Below are positions 16,081-24,038 of a DNA stretch of 64,000 nt, piece by piece. Numbering within the stretch: the first letter of the stretch is position 1; the number at the start of each line of letters is the position of its first letter. The stretch comes from Cryobacterium algoricola (GTDB taxonomy: Bacteria; Actinomycetota; Actinomycetes; Actinomycetales; Microbacteriaceae): positions 1-64,000 of the forward strand of contig NZ_SOFG01000022.1 in assembly GCF_004402485.1 (NCBI RefSeq). Reading direction: 5' to 3'. Position numbers and translations under genes: made by a program. The notes below the pieces were generated by a model. That model was given only the letters and a program-made list of their open reading frames with translations. It did not search any database and was not told where the DNA came from.

Positions 16081-16147
16081 GTCGGAGATTCTCGCGACAC
16101 GCCGCGTTTCCCGGCAGCGGATGCCGCGAGTCGCGAAAATCTCCGAC
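16081..16147. repeat. 67-bp palindromic repeat, family 1, copy 2
   Basis: Same length as the copy at 14374-14440, with about seven or eight differences, mostly in the centre; one arm carries a C for T change (GATTCTCGCG), so the stem has one mismatch. It lies between the CGNR gene stop and the MntA promoter. Confidence 0.9.
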
Positions 16148-16169
16148 ATAACGTTCCGCGAGACCCGGT

Positions 16170-16730
16170 TCAGTCTTGCGCGCCCGCGCCCTTCCGTTTC
16201 CGGAAGGCGATCATGTTCATCCGGCTGCCGCAGCGCGCGCTGCAGAAGCGCTTGGACCCGTTGCGCGAGAGGTCCAGGATCAGGCCGGCGCAGTCATCCG
16301 CTTCGCAGCTGCGCAGCCGCCGCATCTCGTCCATCCGGATCACGTCCATCAGGGCCAGCGAGGCTTCCACCCGCAGGCGTTCGCCGAGCGGGGCATCGGG
16401 CGTAGTCGCGTGCAGGTGCCAGTCGGACGCGTCGTGCCGGGCGAGGTACGGCATGGCCCGGGCCTCGGCGAGCATGGCGTTGACCTGGAGCGCCGCGGCG
16501 TCGCGGTCAAGGGTCCAGACGAGCCGCACCTCGTCGCGGGCGCGCAGCACGTCGAGCCGCTCGCGCTCGTCGCCGTCGATGCGACCGGAGAAGGGGTACC
16601 CGGCGATGAAGTCGGAGAGCTGGTCGAGGGTCGCGAGCTCATCCGTGCCGCTCCGGGAGGCCGCGGGATCGGTATTGCCGAGGTCAACCGCGAACTCGAG
16701 AGACTCCACAGTGTCATGGGCAAACTGCAT
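16170..16730 (-). CDS. CGNR zinc-finger / ABATE-domain transcriptional regulator
   Basis: A 186-residue protein with an N-terminal ABATE-like stress-sensing domain (about 5-125) and a C-terminal CGNR-type zinc finger (about 138-180). Four metal-ligand cysteines are visible in SCEADDC and FCSARC; the name motif CGNR reads CGSR here. The family is thought to act as DNA-binding regulators. ATG at 16730 is preceded by GGAG. It is divergent from an EamA exporter with a clear inverted repeat between them, so it probably controls that exporter and itself. Confidence 0.85.
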   Translation of the reverse strand: MQFAHDTVESLEFAVDLGNTDPAASRSGTDELATLDQLSDFIAGYPFSGRIDGDERERLDVLRARDEVRLVWTLDRDAAALQVNAMLAEARAMPYLARHDASDWHLHATTPDAPLGERLRVEASLALMDVIRMDEMRRLRSCEADDCAGLILDLSRNGSKRFCSARCGSRMNMIAFRKRKGAGAQD

Positions 16731-16759
16731 GTTGACTCCTAACCCGACCATCGCCTAAC

Positions 16760-16790
16760 GTTATGGTCATACCCAATTGTAGACCGTAAC
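16760..16790. promoter_or_regulatory. Candidate operator between CGNR regulator and EamA exporter
   Basis: Interrupted inverted repeat GTTATGGTC (16760-16768) and GACCGTAAC (16782-16790), one mismatch, 13-bp spacer, in the divergent promoter region. Confidence 0.55.
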
Positions 16791-16904
16791 GCTGCGCGCG
16801 GTGGTTGTGCGCGGCAGTCAAGCTCGGCAGCATCACCCTGCCGCAGCGCGCGGCAACAGAGCGCGCGACAGAAGCAGCCAGCCACAGACAACCGAAGGAG
16901 TCCC

Positions 16905-17909
16905 ATGAAGATCTCGTCCCCCTCCGCGGGTCTCGTCGTGGCGGTCATCGCGTCGCTCTCCTTCGGCACCTCCGGCGCGTTCATCAAGCCCCTGCTCGAG
17001 GCCGGCTGGTCCCCGAGCGCCGCCGTCACCGCACGCGTGCTCCTCGGCGGGCTCGTGCTGCTGCCGCTCGCCCTGATCTCGTTGCGCGGATCCTGGCCCG
17101 CCCTGTGGCGGGCACGGTGGCGCGTGCTCGCGATGGCCGTCGCCGGCGTCGCGTCCACCCAGTTCTTCTACTTCGCGGCAATCCAGACCATTCCCGTGGC
17201 CACGGCCGCGCTCATCGAACTTCTCGCGCCGCTGCTTCTGGTCGGCGTCGTGTGGGTGATGACCCGGCGCATCCCGCATGCCCTGGTTCTGGTCGGGTCG
17301 CTGTTCGCCGTCGGCGGGCTCGTGCTCGTGGTCGGCCCCGGCGCGATTCGCGCCGTAGACCCGCTCGGCCTCGCCTTCGCCGCCTGCGCCATGGTCGGCT
17401 GCGCGATCTACTTCGTGATCGCCGCCCGCCCGAGCGACGGACTGCCACCGGTCGGGTTCGCGGCCGCGGGACTCGTGCTCGGCGGCCTCGTGCTCGGCGC
17501 GCTGGGCCTCACCGGCGTTCTCCCGCTCGCCGCGACGTTCGGCCCGGTGCCTCTCGCGGGCGCCGCCCTGCCGTGGTGGGTGCCGCTCGTCATCGTCGCG
17601 CTCGTCAGCACCGCGCTCGCCTACGTCTCCGGAATCACCTCCGCCGAGGCCCTCGGGTCGAGGCTCGCCTCCTTCGTCTCGCTGCTCGAGGTCGTCTTCG
17701 CCGCCCTGTTCGCCTGGTTGCTGCTCGGCGAACAGCTCACGCCGCTCCAGCTCCTCGGCGGCGCGCTCATCCTCGGAGGCATCGCGGCCGTGCGTGCGGC
17801 CGGCTCCGAAACCGCCGTTCCCGCCGCGCTCGACCTGCTCGTCCCCTTGCCCGTCATGGTCGACGCCAGGGTCGTCGAGCCGGCACCGGCCCACGAATAC
17901 CGAGGCTGA
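16905..17909 (+). CDS. EamA/DMT-family exporter
   Basis: A 334-residue membrane protein with ten predicted helices and two EamA repeats (about 8-140 and 155-290), the drug/metabolite transporter fold. The opening SSPSAGLVVAVIASLSFGTS, then GAFIKPLLEAGWSP, is typical. A roughly 45-residue hydrophilic tail follows the last helix. Members export amino acids, metabolites or drugs. ATG at 16905 has GAAGGAG 5 bases upstream. Likely regulated by the divergent CGNR protein. Confidence 0.9.
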   Translation: MKISSPSAGLVVAVIASLSFGTSGAFIKPLLEAGWSPSAAVTARVLLGGLVLLPLALISLRGSWPALWRARWRVLAMAVAGVASTQFFYFAAIQTIPVATAALIELLAPLLLVGVVWVMTRRIPHALVLVGSLFAVGGLVLVVGPGAIRAVDPLGLAFAACAMVGCAIYFVIAARPSDGLPPVGFAAAGLVLGGLVLGALGLTGVLPLAATFGPVPLAGAALPWWVPLVIVALVSTALAYVSGITSAEALGSRLASFVSLLEVVFAALFAWLLLGEQLTPLQLLGGALILGGIAAVRAAGSETAVPAALDLLVPLPVMVDARVVEPAPAHEYRG

Positions 17910-17979
17910 CGAGCACCTCCAAGCGGATGCCGCCCGTCGCCGCCGGCGTCCGGCTCACCGGCCGCGCTGCATCCGCTCA

Positions 17980-18095
17980 CCCCGCGCCCGCGCCGGTTTC
18001 GGCAGCCCGCGCCCCCTTCGCCCCGCGCCCGCGCCGGTTTCGGCAACCCGCACCCGCCGTTTCGGACGCGGGCTGCCGAGACGGGCGCAGGTCCC
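17980..18095. repeat. GC-rich palindromic repeat, family 2, copy 1
   Basis: Contains the same 25-bp unit (CCCCGCGCCCGCGCCGGTTT plus CGGCA) twice in direct orientation at 17980-18004 and 18021-18045, followed by a partial inverted copy at about 18063-18090 (GACGCGGGCTGCCGAGACGG core). Located between convergent genes, where the hairpin may also terminate transcription. Related copies are at 36133-36243 and 40570-40682. Confidence 0.85.
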
Positions 18096-18106
18096 GCCCG
18101 CCAGGG

Positions 18107-18868
18107 CTACAGTTCCTTGCGCTTGAACGCCGTCACCGCGAGCGCGACCAGGGCCGCAGCCAGCAGCAAGGCCGTGCAGACCGGCCAGAACGTTTCGACG
18201 GACTTCCCGAGCGCGAGCGAGGTCGGCACGCCGGTCAGCGCGGCCGGCGAATAGGTGCCGAGCGGCGTCCAGAGTGCGGCGATCGACACGAGCGCATACG
18301 CGCCCAGCCCGGCGCCGGCGGCTCCCGCCGTGGGACTGATCAGCACCGAGAACAGCGTCATCAGGGCGACGAACAGGATGCCGAACACCAGCCAGGCGAG
18401 TGACGCCGACCAGAGCGCACCCCCGGGCGCCTCCCCGAAGACGATCGCCGTGCCTCCCCAGGTGACGAGCGTGCCCGCGACCACGAGCACCGCGAGGAAT
18501 ACCGAGTGCACGGTGGCCTTGGCGAGGATGAACGCGCCACGCGACACCGGCTTGGTCAGCACGAGCACCGCGGTGCCGCTGCGCCGCTCCGAGGAGACGA
18601 TGCCGCCGTAGACGATGATCAGAGCGAACAGCACGATCTGGGACAGGTTCTTGATCCAGCCCGTGTAGGCATCCGCGTAGGTCGGGTCGGGCAGCGTGAA
18701 CTGACCGAGCTGGTCTGCGGCGACCGCGCGGAGGATCTCCGGCGTGAACCGGGCCATCACCGGGCCGGTCAGCGCGAAGAACAGCACGATGCCCGGGAGC
18801 ACCCAGAGTCGCCAGGTCCGCACGATCTCGAGAAACTCCTTGCGCGCGAACGCCGCGAATCCCCTCAT
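18107..18868 (-). CDS. ABC-2 permease subunit
   Basis: A 253-residue six-helix ABC-2 permease beginning MRGFAAFARKEFLEIVRTWR, the usual cytoplasmic start helix of the family. The loop IVSSERRSGTAVLVLTKPVSRG is the coupling segment facing the ATPase. It ends with the KRKEL tail typical of such exporters. Start overlaps the end of the ATPase gene (18865) by 4 bases. Last gene of the PadR-led operon; substrate unknown. Confidence 0.88.
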   Translation of the reverse strand: MRGFAAFARKEFLEIVRTWRLWVLPGIVLFFALTGPVMARFTPEILRAVAADQLGQFTLPDPTYADAYTGWIKNLSQIVLFALIIVYGGIVSSERRSGTAVLVLTKPVSRGAFILAKATVHSVFLAVLVVAGTLVTWGGTAIVFGEAPGGALWSASLAWLVFGILFVALMTLFSVLISPTAGAAGAGLGAYALVSIAALWTPLGTYSPAALTGVPTSLALGKSVETFWPVCTALLLAAALVALAVTAFKRKEL

Positions 18869-19794
18869 CGTGCTCCCCCTCCGACCAGGCTGACGAAGAC
18901 GTCTTCGAGGCCCAGCTCACCGGCGTCCATGCGGCAGAGCCCGGTGTGTCTCCCGGCGACGAGCACCGGAATGGCCAGGCGGGCCGCGTCCATGTCGGTG
19001 ACCGTGATTTCGAGGGCGCCGGTCGGGCCCACGGCAACGGATGCCGCCCACGGCTCTCGGGAGATGTCCTGCGCGAGGTCGCCCGCGGCATCCGTCACCT
19101 CGAGGATCACCTTGCGTTCGGCATACCGGGAGGTCAGCTCCTGGATCGGCCCGTGCGCGACCACGCGACCGCGGTCGAGAATGGCGACGGTGTCGCAGAC
19201 CCGCTCCACGTCGGCGAGAATATGCGTCGAGAAGAATACGGTGGTGCGCCCGCGCAGCGAGGTGAGCATGTCGAGCACGTCGCGGCGACCCATCGGGTCT
19301 AGAGCGCTCGTCGGCTCGTCGAGGAGCAGGAGCTCGGGTGCGTTGATCAGCGCCTGGGCCACGCCGAGGCGCTGCTTCATGCCGCGGGAGTACCCGCCGA
19401 TCGCGGTGGTCACGTCGGTCAGTCCGGCGAGTCCGAGAAGCATGCCGACACGGTCATCCAGGGTGCGCCGGTCGATCGAAAAGAGTCGGCCGACGAACCT
19501 GAGGAATTCCTCGGCGGTCATCCAGTCGTAAAAGCCGGGTACGTCGGGGAGGAAGCCGATCCGGGCGCGGATCGAGTCGTCCACCGCCGTGACGTCGTGC
19601 CCGAGGATCTGCACGACGCCGCTCGTGGGCCGGGCGAGCCCGGTCAGCATCCGGAGCAGCGTGGTCTTGCCGGCGCCGTTCGGGCCGAGGAACCCGAAGA
19701 TCGAGCCCTCCTCGACCTCGAGGTCGACGCTGTCGAGGGCGCGGTGCTCGCCGTAGGTCTTGGTCAGGCCGCTGGTACGGATCGCGAGGCTCAT
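18865..19794 (-). CDS. ABC exporter ATPase
   Basis: A 309-residue ATPase with Walker A GPNGAGKTT, signature YSRGMKQR, Walker B LLLLDEPTSALD and H-loop STHILADVERVC, plus a C-terminal domain ending GLEDVFVSLVGG. This is the CcmA/BcrA-like exporter type partnered with ABC-2 permeases. It overlaps its neighbours on both sides by 4 bases, so it is translated as part of the PadR operon. Confidence 0.9.
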   Translation of the reverse strand: MSLAIRTSGLTKTYGEHRALDSVDLEVEEGSIFGFLGPNGAGKTTLLRMLTGLARPTSGVVQILGHDVTAVDDSIRARIGFLPDVPGFYDWMTAEEFLRFVGRLFSIDRRTLDDRVGMLLGLAGLTDVTTAIGGYSRGMKQRLGVAQALINAPELLLLDEPTSALDPMGRRDVLDMLTSLRGRTTVFFSTHILADVERVCDTVAILDRGRVVAHGPIQELTSRYAERKVILEVTDAAGDLAQDISREPWAASVAVGPTGALEITVTDMDAARLAIPVLVAGRHTGLCRMDAGELGLEDVFVSLVGGGAR

Positions 19795-20147
19795 CGAGTG
19801 CCGGCTTCACTCCGCGGGTCGGTGCCCGGCCGCTCGGTGGGGTCGCTGCGTGACCCATAGAGCGCGTCGGCGACGGCGTCGGGGCTGGTCGACGGCGGGC
19901 GGGGCGCCGACGCTGCCGCATCGAGCACCGCGGGCTTCCGGGCCACCACCAGGTAGAGGATGGCGCCGATCAGGTTGGCGAGCAGGATCACCGCCAGCCA
20001 CACCCACTTGTTGCCGGTGAGCACCCGGTCGGCGGGACGCCGGTACAGGTCGACCAGGGCGATGACGTCGAGCGTGACCTGGATGACCGCCATCACCGCG
20101 ATCACGATCCACGCCCACCCGGGGAGTGACGACAGAGGAATATTCAT
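19791..20147 (-). CDS. PLDc_N-domain membrane protein
   Basis: A 118-residue protein with two helices (about 10-32 and 46-68) forming the PLDc_N domain, the N-terminal membrane part of cardiolipin synthases, here without any phospholipase catalytic domain. The loop ALVDLYRRPADRVLTGNKWVW and the end of helix 2 (NLIGAILYLVVARKP) are characteristic. The remaining tail is disordered. Stand-alone PLDc_N proteins are common beside ABC exporters in envelope-stress operons. Overlaps the genes on both sides by 4 bases. Confidence 0.85.
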   Translation of the reverse strand: MNIPLSSLPGWAWIVIAVMAVIQVTLDVIALVDLYRRPADRVLTGNKWVWLAVILLANLIGAILYLVVARKPAVLDAAASAPRPPSTSPDAVADALYGSRSDPTERPGTDPRSEAGTR

Positions 20148-21220
20148 GACACGGAACCCTTCTTCGAGGCCGACGCGAAGTCACGGCGCTGCTCAGCGGC
20201 GCGACCGCTTCGGGATACGGCAACGAGCAGCCCCAACGGCAGCACGAGAGTGAGGCCCAGGCCGATCAGCGTCGGCCAGATTCCGGTGCCGCCCTGCACC
20301 GAGTACAGGGTCTGCAGCATGCTGACGAGAGCGACCAGCGCGAGCGCGAGGCTCCCAGCGGATGCGGCGACGCGGTTCCACGCCGGACGCCCGGCCAGGT
20401 GCACCCAGGCCGCGGCGAGCAGCGGCACCACAATGAACCCGGTCAGGATCAGCAGATTGGCGGTGCGGCTCGAGTAACCGTCCGGTTCCCCGGTGGCTCC
20501 CCAGTGCGAGGGAACGGTGTCGGGCAGGCCGGCCCAGGTCACGGCCGCGAGGATCGCGAACGCGACCCCGGCGAGGACCGGTGCGGCGAGCGTTGCGGTG
20601 ACCACGCGTGCGGGCGCCTCGGCGAACGGCTCGTCCTCGTCGTCCGGCCGGATCAGGTGCGCCCGCACGGCGAGCGCGGCGAAATTGACCGTCCAGCCGA
20701 CGCCGAGCGCCTTCGGCACGAGGATGCTCGGATCGCTGGGATCCCAGGACCGGCTCGCGAACCGTTCCGACGTGGGCTGGCGGGTGTCATACGGAACGCC
20801 GAGGAACCGGCCGGCCCGGTGGGTGCGCGGCACTCGCCCGGCGCTCCCGGCGGTGAGGTCCCGGTGGCCGCGAGCGGCGGCATCCGTGCCCCCGTCGCGG
20901 TCGAGGCCGGATTCGGAACCACGGTCGGTGTCGAAGTCGCCGTTGACGTCAGAGTCGCGATCGTCGGTCGTATAGGCGCGCGCGAGCGCCTCGGGCTCGC
21001 CAAGCTCGGCGAGCACCCGGCGCGCCTCGTCTCCGCTGCGATCGGTCCCGTCGAGGCGATGCTCGACGTGCGCGAGCAGCTCGGCGAGCGCGTCCGCGTC
21101 GATGTCGATGCGCAGTCGCACCGCGGCGGCGCGCAGGCGGTCGAAGTAGTCGTCCAGCAGCGCGTCCGCACCGACGGGCGGGAGTCCGTCGCCGGGTAGC
21201 GGTTCGGAGGCGTCACGCAT
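20144..21220 (-). CDS. DUF1700/DUF1648-type membrane protein
   Basis: A 358-residue protein with a cytoplasmic N-terminal helical region (about 20-85: LDDYFDRLRAAAVRL and VLAELGEPEALARAY) resembling the DUF1700/HAAS module found after PadR genes. A long Asp/Gly-rich linker (about 88-165) follows, then four helices that include the DUF1648 signature PDTVPSHWGATGEPDGY near residue 245. Such proteins accompany PadR regulators and are thought to sense or regulate envelope state. ATG 21220 overlaps the PadR gene end by 8 bases. Confidence 0.8.
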   Translation of the reverse strand: MRDASEPLPGDGLPPVGADALLDDYFDRLRAAAVRLRIDIDADALAELLAHVEHRLDGTDRSGDEARRVLAELGEPEALARAYTTDDRDSDVNGDFDTDRGSESGLDRDGGTDAAARGHRDLTAGSAGRVPRTHRAGRFLGVPYDTRQPTSERFASRSWDPSDPSILVPKALGVGWTVNFAALAVRAHLIRPDDEDEPFAEAPARVVTATLAAPVLAGVAFAILAAVTWAGLPDTVPSHWGATGEPDGYSSRTANLLILTGFIVVPLLAAAWVHLAGRPAWNRVAASAGSLALALVALVSMLQTLYSVQGGTGIWPTLIGLGLTLVLPLGLLVAVSRSGRAAEQRRDFASASKKGSVS

Positions 21221-21563
21221 GGGTCGTGTCCTTTCCCAGAAGGTCGGTCATGTCGGTGCTCATCGCGGTCCAGACCTTGGTCATCGAGACGAAGGCCCGC
21301 TCGCCCGCTGGTGACAGCCGGTAGTACTTGCGCGGCGGGCCGACCGGCGATTCCTGCCACTCCGAGGTGATCAGGCCGCTCTTCTTCAGCCGGTTCAGCA
21401 GCGGGTACGCGGTGCCGGCGCTGATCGCGAGGCCCGGGTACCGGACGAGCCGGTCGACGATCTCGGCACCGTAGGCCTCGCCGCGGTGCAGCAGCGCGAG
21501 CACAGCCAGCTCGACGACGCCCTTGCGCAACTGAGACGGAATCGCCTCGCCCTCGATCGCCAT
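21213..21563 (-). CDS. PadR-family transcriptional repressor
   Basis: A 116-residue winged-helix regulator: SQLRKGVVELAVLALLHRGE, then the recognition region TAYPLLNRLKKSGLIT and wing PRKYYRLSPAGER, followed by a short C-terminal dimerisation helix (PadR subfamily 2 size). First gene of an operon with the DUF1648 protein, PLDc_N protein, ABC ATPase and permease, which it very likely represses together with itself through the inverted repeat upstream. Confidence 0.92.
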   Translation of the reverse strand: MAIEGEAIPSQLRKGVVELAVLALLHRGEAYGAEIVDRLVRYPGLAISAGTAYPLLNRLKKSGLITSEWQESPVGPPRKYYRLSPAGERAFVSMTKVWTAMSTDMTDLLGKDTTHA

Positions 21564-21582
21564 CGTCCCGCCTCGTCACCTG

Positions 21583-21637
21583 TACCTTGTGAAACCCGGT
21601 TGCTTGTTATGCCAACTACAAGGTAACACACGTTACC
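21583..21637. promoter_or_regulatory. PadR-type operator upstream of the PadR operon
   Basis: TACCTTGT (21583-21590) and ACAAGGTA (21618-21625) form an inverted repeat; a second one, GTAAC-N4-GTTAC, lies at 21624-21637. The sites lie 20-75 bp upstream of the PadR start, covering the expected promoter. Confidence 0.65.
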
Positions 21638-21704
21638 GTCGCCGGATAGGCGCATCCGTTGCGCTCTCCCGCGCGGCGTCACGCCACGCGATTGCAGTCG
21701 GATC

Positions 21705-21716
21705 GTCCATATCCGC
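21705..21716 (+). promoter_or_regulatory. GTCCATATCCGC box upstream of the GH5-like gene
   Basis: Matches at 11 of 12 positions the 12-mer GTCCATATGCGC found before the AraC gene (24027-24038) and, on the minus strand, before the sugar-binding protein gene (35988-35999). About 100 bp before the GH5-like start. Proposed binding element of the AraC protein. Confidence 0.4.
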
Positions 21717-21816
21717 AGGTCTCCGAGCCTGACGATCACGCCGCCGCCCGCGATACGTTTCGGGTGTTCCACTGCACGAGCCTGTCAGTGACGACGAGAC
21801 CCTGGAGGATGTGCCC

Positions 21817-23070
21817 GTGTCGAAAGCAGCAAGCGGGGACATCCCGGCTCATCTGCCAGCCCGGCTGGTGATCACCCTCTGGGACTTTTCCTGGTACACC
21901 CAGGCCGGCCCGGGCGAACCGTTCGCGGATCTCGACCGCGCCTTCGCCGAGGCCGCGGAGCGCGGCTACAACACCGTGCGTATCTGCGCAGCACCCCTCT
22001 ACTTGTTCGGGCCGAACGCGCTACCGGCCGACCTCGCGATCTCGGGTTTCGGTCCCCGTCCGGGCGGCGGCTCGTTCGGCGACGGCACCCGCTGGTACAA
22101 CGTGACCGGCGGCTACTCGGTGCCCCTGTTGCAGAGGCTCCTCGCTCTCTTCGCTGCCGCCCGCCGCCACGGTTTCGTCGTCATCCTGTCATCGTGGGAG
22201 TACCAGCAGTCACCCGCGTTCGCCGCCGACGACCGTTGGTGGCGAGCGATCGACGCCGTCCCGTTCGCCGAGCGGATGGACGCGCTCGCCTCGGCGAACA
22301 TCACGCTGCTGCACGTCCTGGACGACAACGGGTGTCTCGACCTGGTCGCCTTCCTCGAGCTCCACAACGAGGTCGACTTCTCCCGGGTTCCCACCGACGG
22401 CGCCACGCTGGAGCGGGCCGTGCAGACGGTCTCCCGGCAGTTCCCCGGCATCCTGACGACGGTCAGCTATGGCAAGCCGCCGCACCCCGACTGGGAGTCG
22501 CTGCCGGCAGACCTGCAGGTCGGCCAGTTCCACATCTACGCCTACGGGGTGCTGGATGCGCTGCAACAGACGATCGACATCCGCGGTTCGGGCACGGAAG
22601 ACTTCCCGAACACGGCCCTGCGCGGGCTGCTCCGCCCGGGCGCACCCGCCTGGGCGGACGCCGGCCGGCCGGAGGGCTGGCGGTTCGACGCGACCGTCGT
22701 GACCGACCAGATGCTCTACGGCTACGACAACGTCGACCCGGACGGCTGGGACCTCTGGCTGTACGACCGCTATGCCCCGTTCCGAGATCGGATGCACGGC
22801 GAGATCCGGTCGCGGGTCGCGGCCGCCGCCGCGTGGGGCCGCCAGCACAGCACGCCGGTCGTCTTCGGCGAGGGCTGGGTCGGTTACACGCCACTGCACG
22901 CCGGTTTCGAAGAGGGTCCGGTCGGGAAGGACCTCGCCGAAACGGGGCTGCACGCCGCCGTCGACAACGGAGCCTGGGGTGCGGTGCTGTCCTCGAATGC
23001 CGCTCCGCAGCATCCGCTCTGGGCGGATGTCGCGTGGCAGCGCCGTGCCTCGGCGATCCTCCTCGGGTAG
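21817..23070 (+). CDS. Cellulase-like glycoside hydrolase (clan GH-A fold), cytoplasmic
   Basis: A 417-residue TIM-barrel glycosidase-like protein. RLVITLWDFSWYTQAGPGE at the N-terminus, acid/base-like Glu in FLELHNEVDF and nucleophile-like Glu in VVFGEGWVGY fit a GH5/clan-A hydrolase; it resembles the sugar-binding cellulase-like family. No signal peptide is present, so it should act on imported oligosaccharides. GTG at 21817 is preferred over GTG 21811 because GGAGG at 21803 is then 9 bases away instead of 3. It is divergent from the PadR operon and precedes the convergent AraC gene of the sugar locus. Confidence 0.75.
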   Translation: MSKAASGDIPAHLPARLVITLWDFSWYTQAGPGEPFADLDRAFAEAAERGYNTVRICAAPLYLFGPNALPADLAISGFGPRPGGGSFGDGTRWYNVTGGYSVPLLQRLLALFAAARRHGFVVILSSWEYQQSPAFAADDRWWRAIDAVPFAERMDALASANITLLHVLDDNGCLDLVAFLELHNEVDFSRVPTDGATLERAVQTVSRQFPGILTTVSYGKPPHPDWESLPADLQVGQFHIYAYGVLDALQQTIDIRGSGTEDFPNTALRGLLRPGAPAWADAGRPEGWRFDATVVTDQMLYGYDNVDPDGWDLWLYDRYAPFRDRMHGEIRSRVAAAAAWGRQHSTPVVFGEGWVGYTPLHAGFEEGPVGKDLAETGLHAAVDNGAWGAVLSSNAAPQHPLWADVAWQRRASAILLG

Positions 23071-23133
23071 CCGGTTCCCTGGCGTGGACGGCGCAGGCCG
23101 CTCGCCGGCGTCGCCCGCGTCGCCTGAGTCGCC

Positions 23134-23997
23134 TCAGCCCTTGCGGTGGGCGCGGTACTCGCTCGGGCTGACCCCGTGCGTGCGATGGAACTGCCGCGAG
23201 AAGTAGAGCGCGTCCTGGTATCCGACGGCGTGCGCGATCTGCGCGATGCCGAGCGAACTGGTGTCGAGCAGTTGCCGCGCCCGCGACATCCGCAGTGCGG
23301 TGTGGTGGGCGAGCACGCCGCCGCCCGTGGCCGTGCGGAACATCGCGCCCAGGTGCGAGGCGGAGACCCCCACCATTGAGGCCAGTTCCGAGACCTTCAC
23401 CGCGCTGTCGAGCCGTTCGGACAGGTACGCCATCGCCCGCTGCAGGGGGTCGCCGCGCTCGGGCAGCGCCCGGTCCAGGGCGATCCGGGTGAGCAACTGC
23501 CAGGCGATTCCGGATGCCCCGATCATGCGGGCGGGCAACAGGTCGCGTTCCAGGGCGGTGATGATCTCATCGATCAGGGCCACGCACCGTTCGATGTTGT
23601 GCATCGGCAGCACGGGCCGTTCCACGGTCGCTCCCGTGGCTTCGACCAGCTCGGCGGCGTCGGTTCCCCGCAGATGGCACCACCAGATCGTCCAGGGATT
23701 CGAGTCCGAGGAGGCGTACCGGTGCGGGACCCCGCCGGGAATGAGCACCACCGACCCACTGCCGACGCCCGTGCGCACGCCGCCGAGTTCCACCCACCCG
23801 GACCCCGCCGTGCACGCCAGAAGAATGGTCTCCGGAGATCCGGAAGGCCGGAACCGTTCGTGGTTCCTGGCCTCCGGAAAGAGGCCGGCGTCCGTCACGA
23901 CGAGCCTCCGGGTGACGGGCCGGGCGAGGATCTCGTCAACGAGCGGGCGCGGGACCACGCACATCCGCTCGTTACGGAAACCCTCGACCAGCTTCAT
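23134..23997 (-). CDS. AraC-family transcriptional regulator
   Basis: A 287-residue regulator with an N-terminal cupin sugar-sensing domain (about 20-160; GSGSVVLIPGGVPHRY is the metal/ligand-type turn) and a C-terminal double helix-turn-helix (about 185-285; VKVSELASMVGVSASHLGAM, and LGIAQIAHAVGYQDALYFSR, then FHRTHGVSPSEYR). It likely senses a sugar released by the neighbouring hydrolases and activates the importer/hydrolase operon and possibly the GH5-like gene. ATG at 23997 is chosen; a second ATG lies 11 codons later. A conserved 12-mer box lies just upstream. Confidence 0.9.
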   Translation of the reverse strand: MKLVEGFRNERMCVVPRPLVDEILARPVTRRLVVTDAGLFPEARNHERFRPSGSPETILLACTAGSGWVELGGVRTGVGSGSVVLIPGGVPHRYASSDSNPWTIWWCHLRGTDAAELVEATGATVERPVLPMHNIERCVALIDEIITALERDLLPARMIGASGIAWQLLTRIALDRALPERGDPLQRAMAYLSERLDSAVKVSELASMVGVSASHLGAMFRTATGGGVLAHHTALRMSRARQLLDTSSLGIAQIAHAVGYQDALYFSRQFHRTHGVSPSEYRAHRKG

Positions 23998-24026
23998 CTG
24001 CTCATACTCGCAGATTCCGTCACTCC

Positions 24027-24038
24027 GTCCATATGCGC
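24027..24038 (+). promoter_or_regulatory. GTCCATATGCGC box upstream of the AraC gene
   Basis: Identical 12-mer to the box before the sugar-binding protein gene (there on the opposite strand) and nearly identical to the box before the GH5-like gene. It begins 30 bp upstream of the AraC start and touches the last base of the GH43 stop codon. Confidence 0.45.

Noticed and set aside
17980-18095. CRISPR array
   Set aside because: Only two direct units with a 16-bp gap followed by an inverted one; no spacers of regular length and no cas genes.
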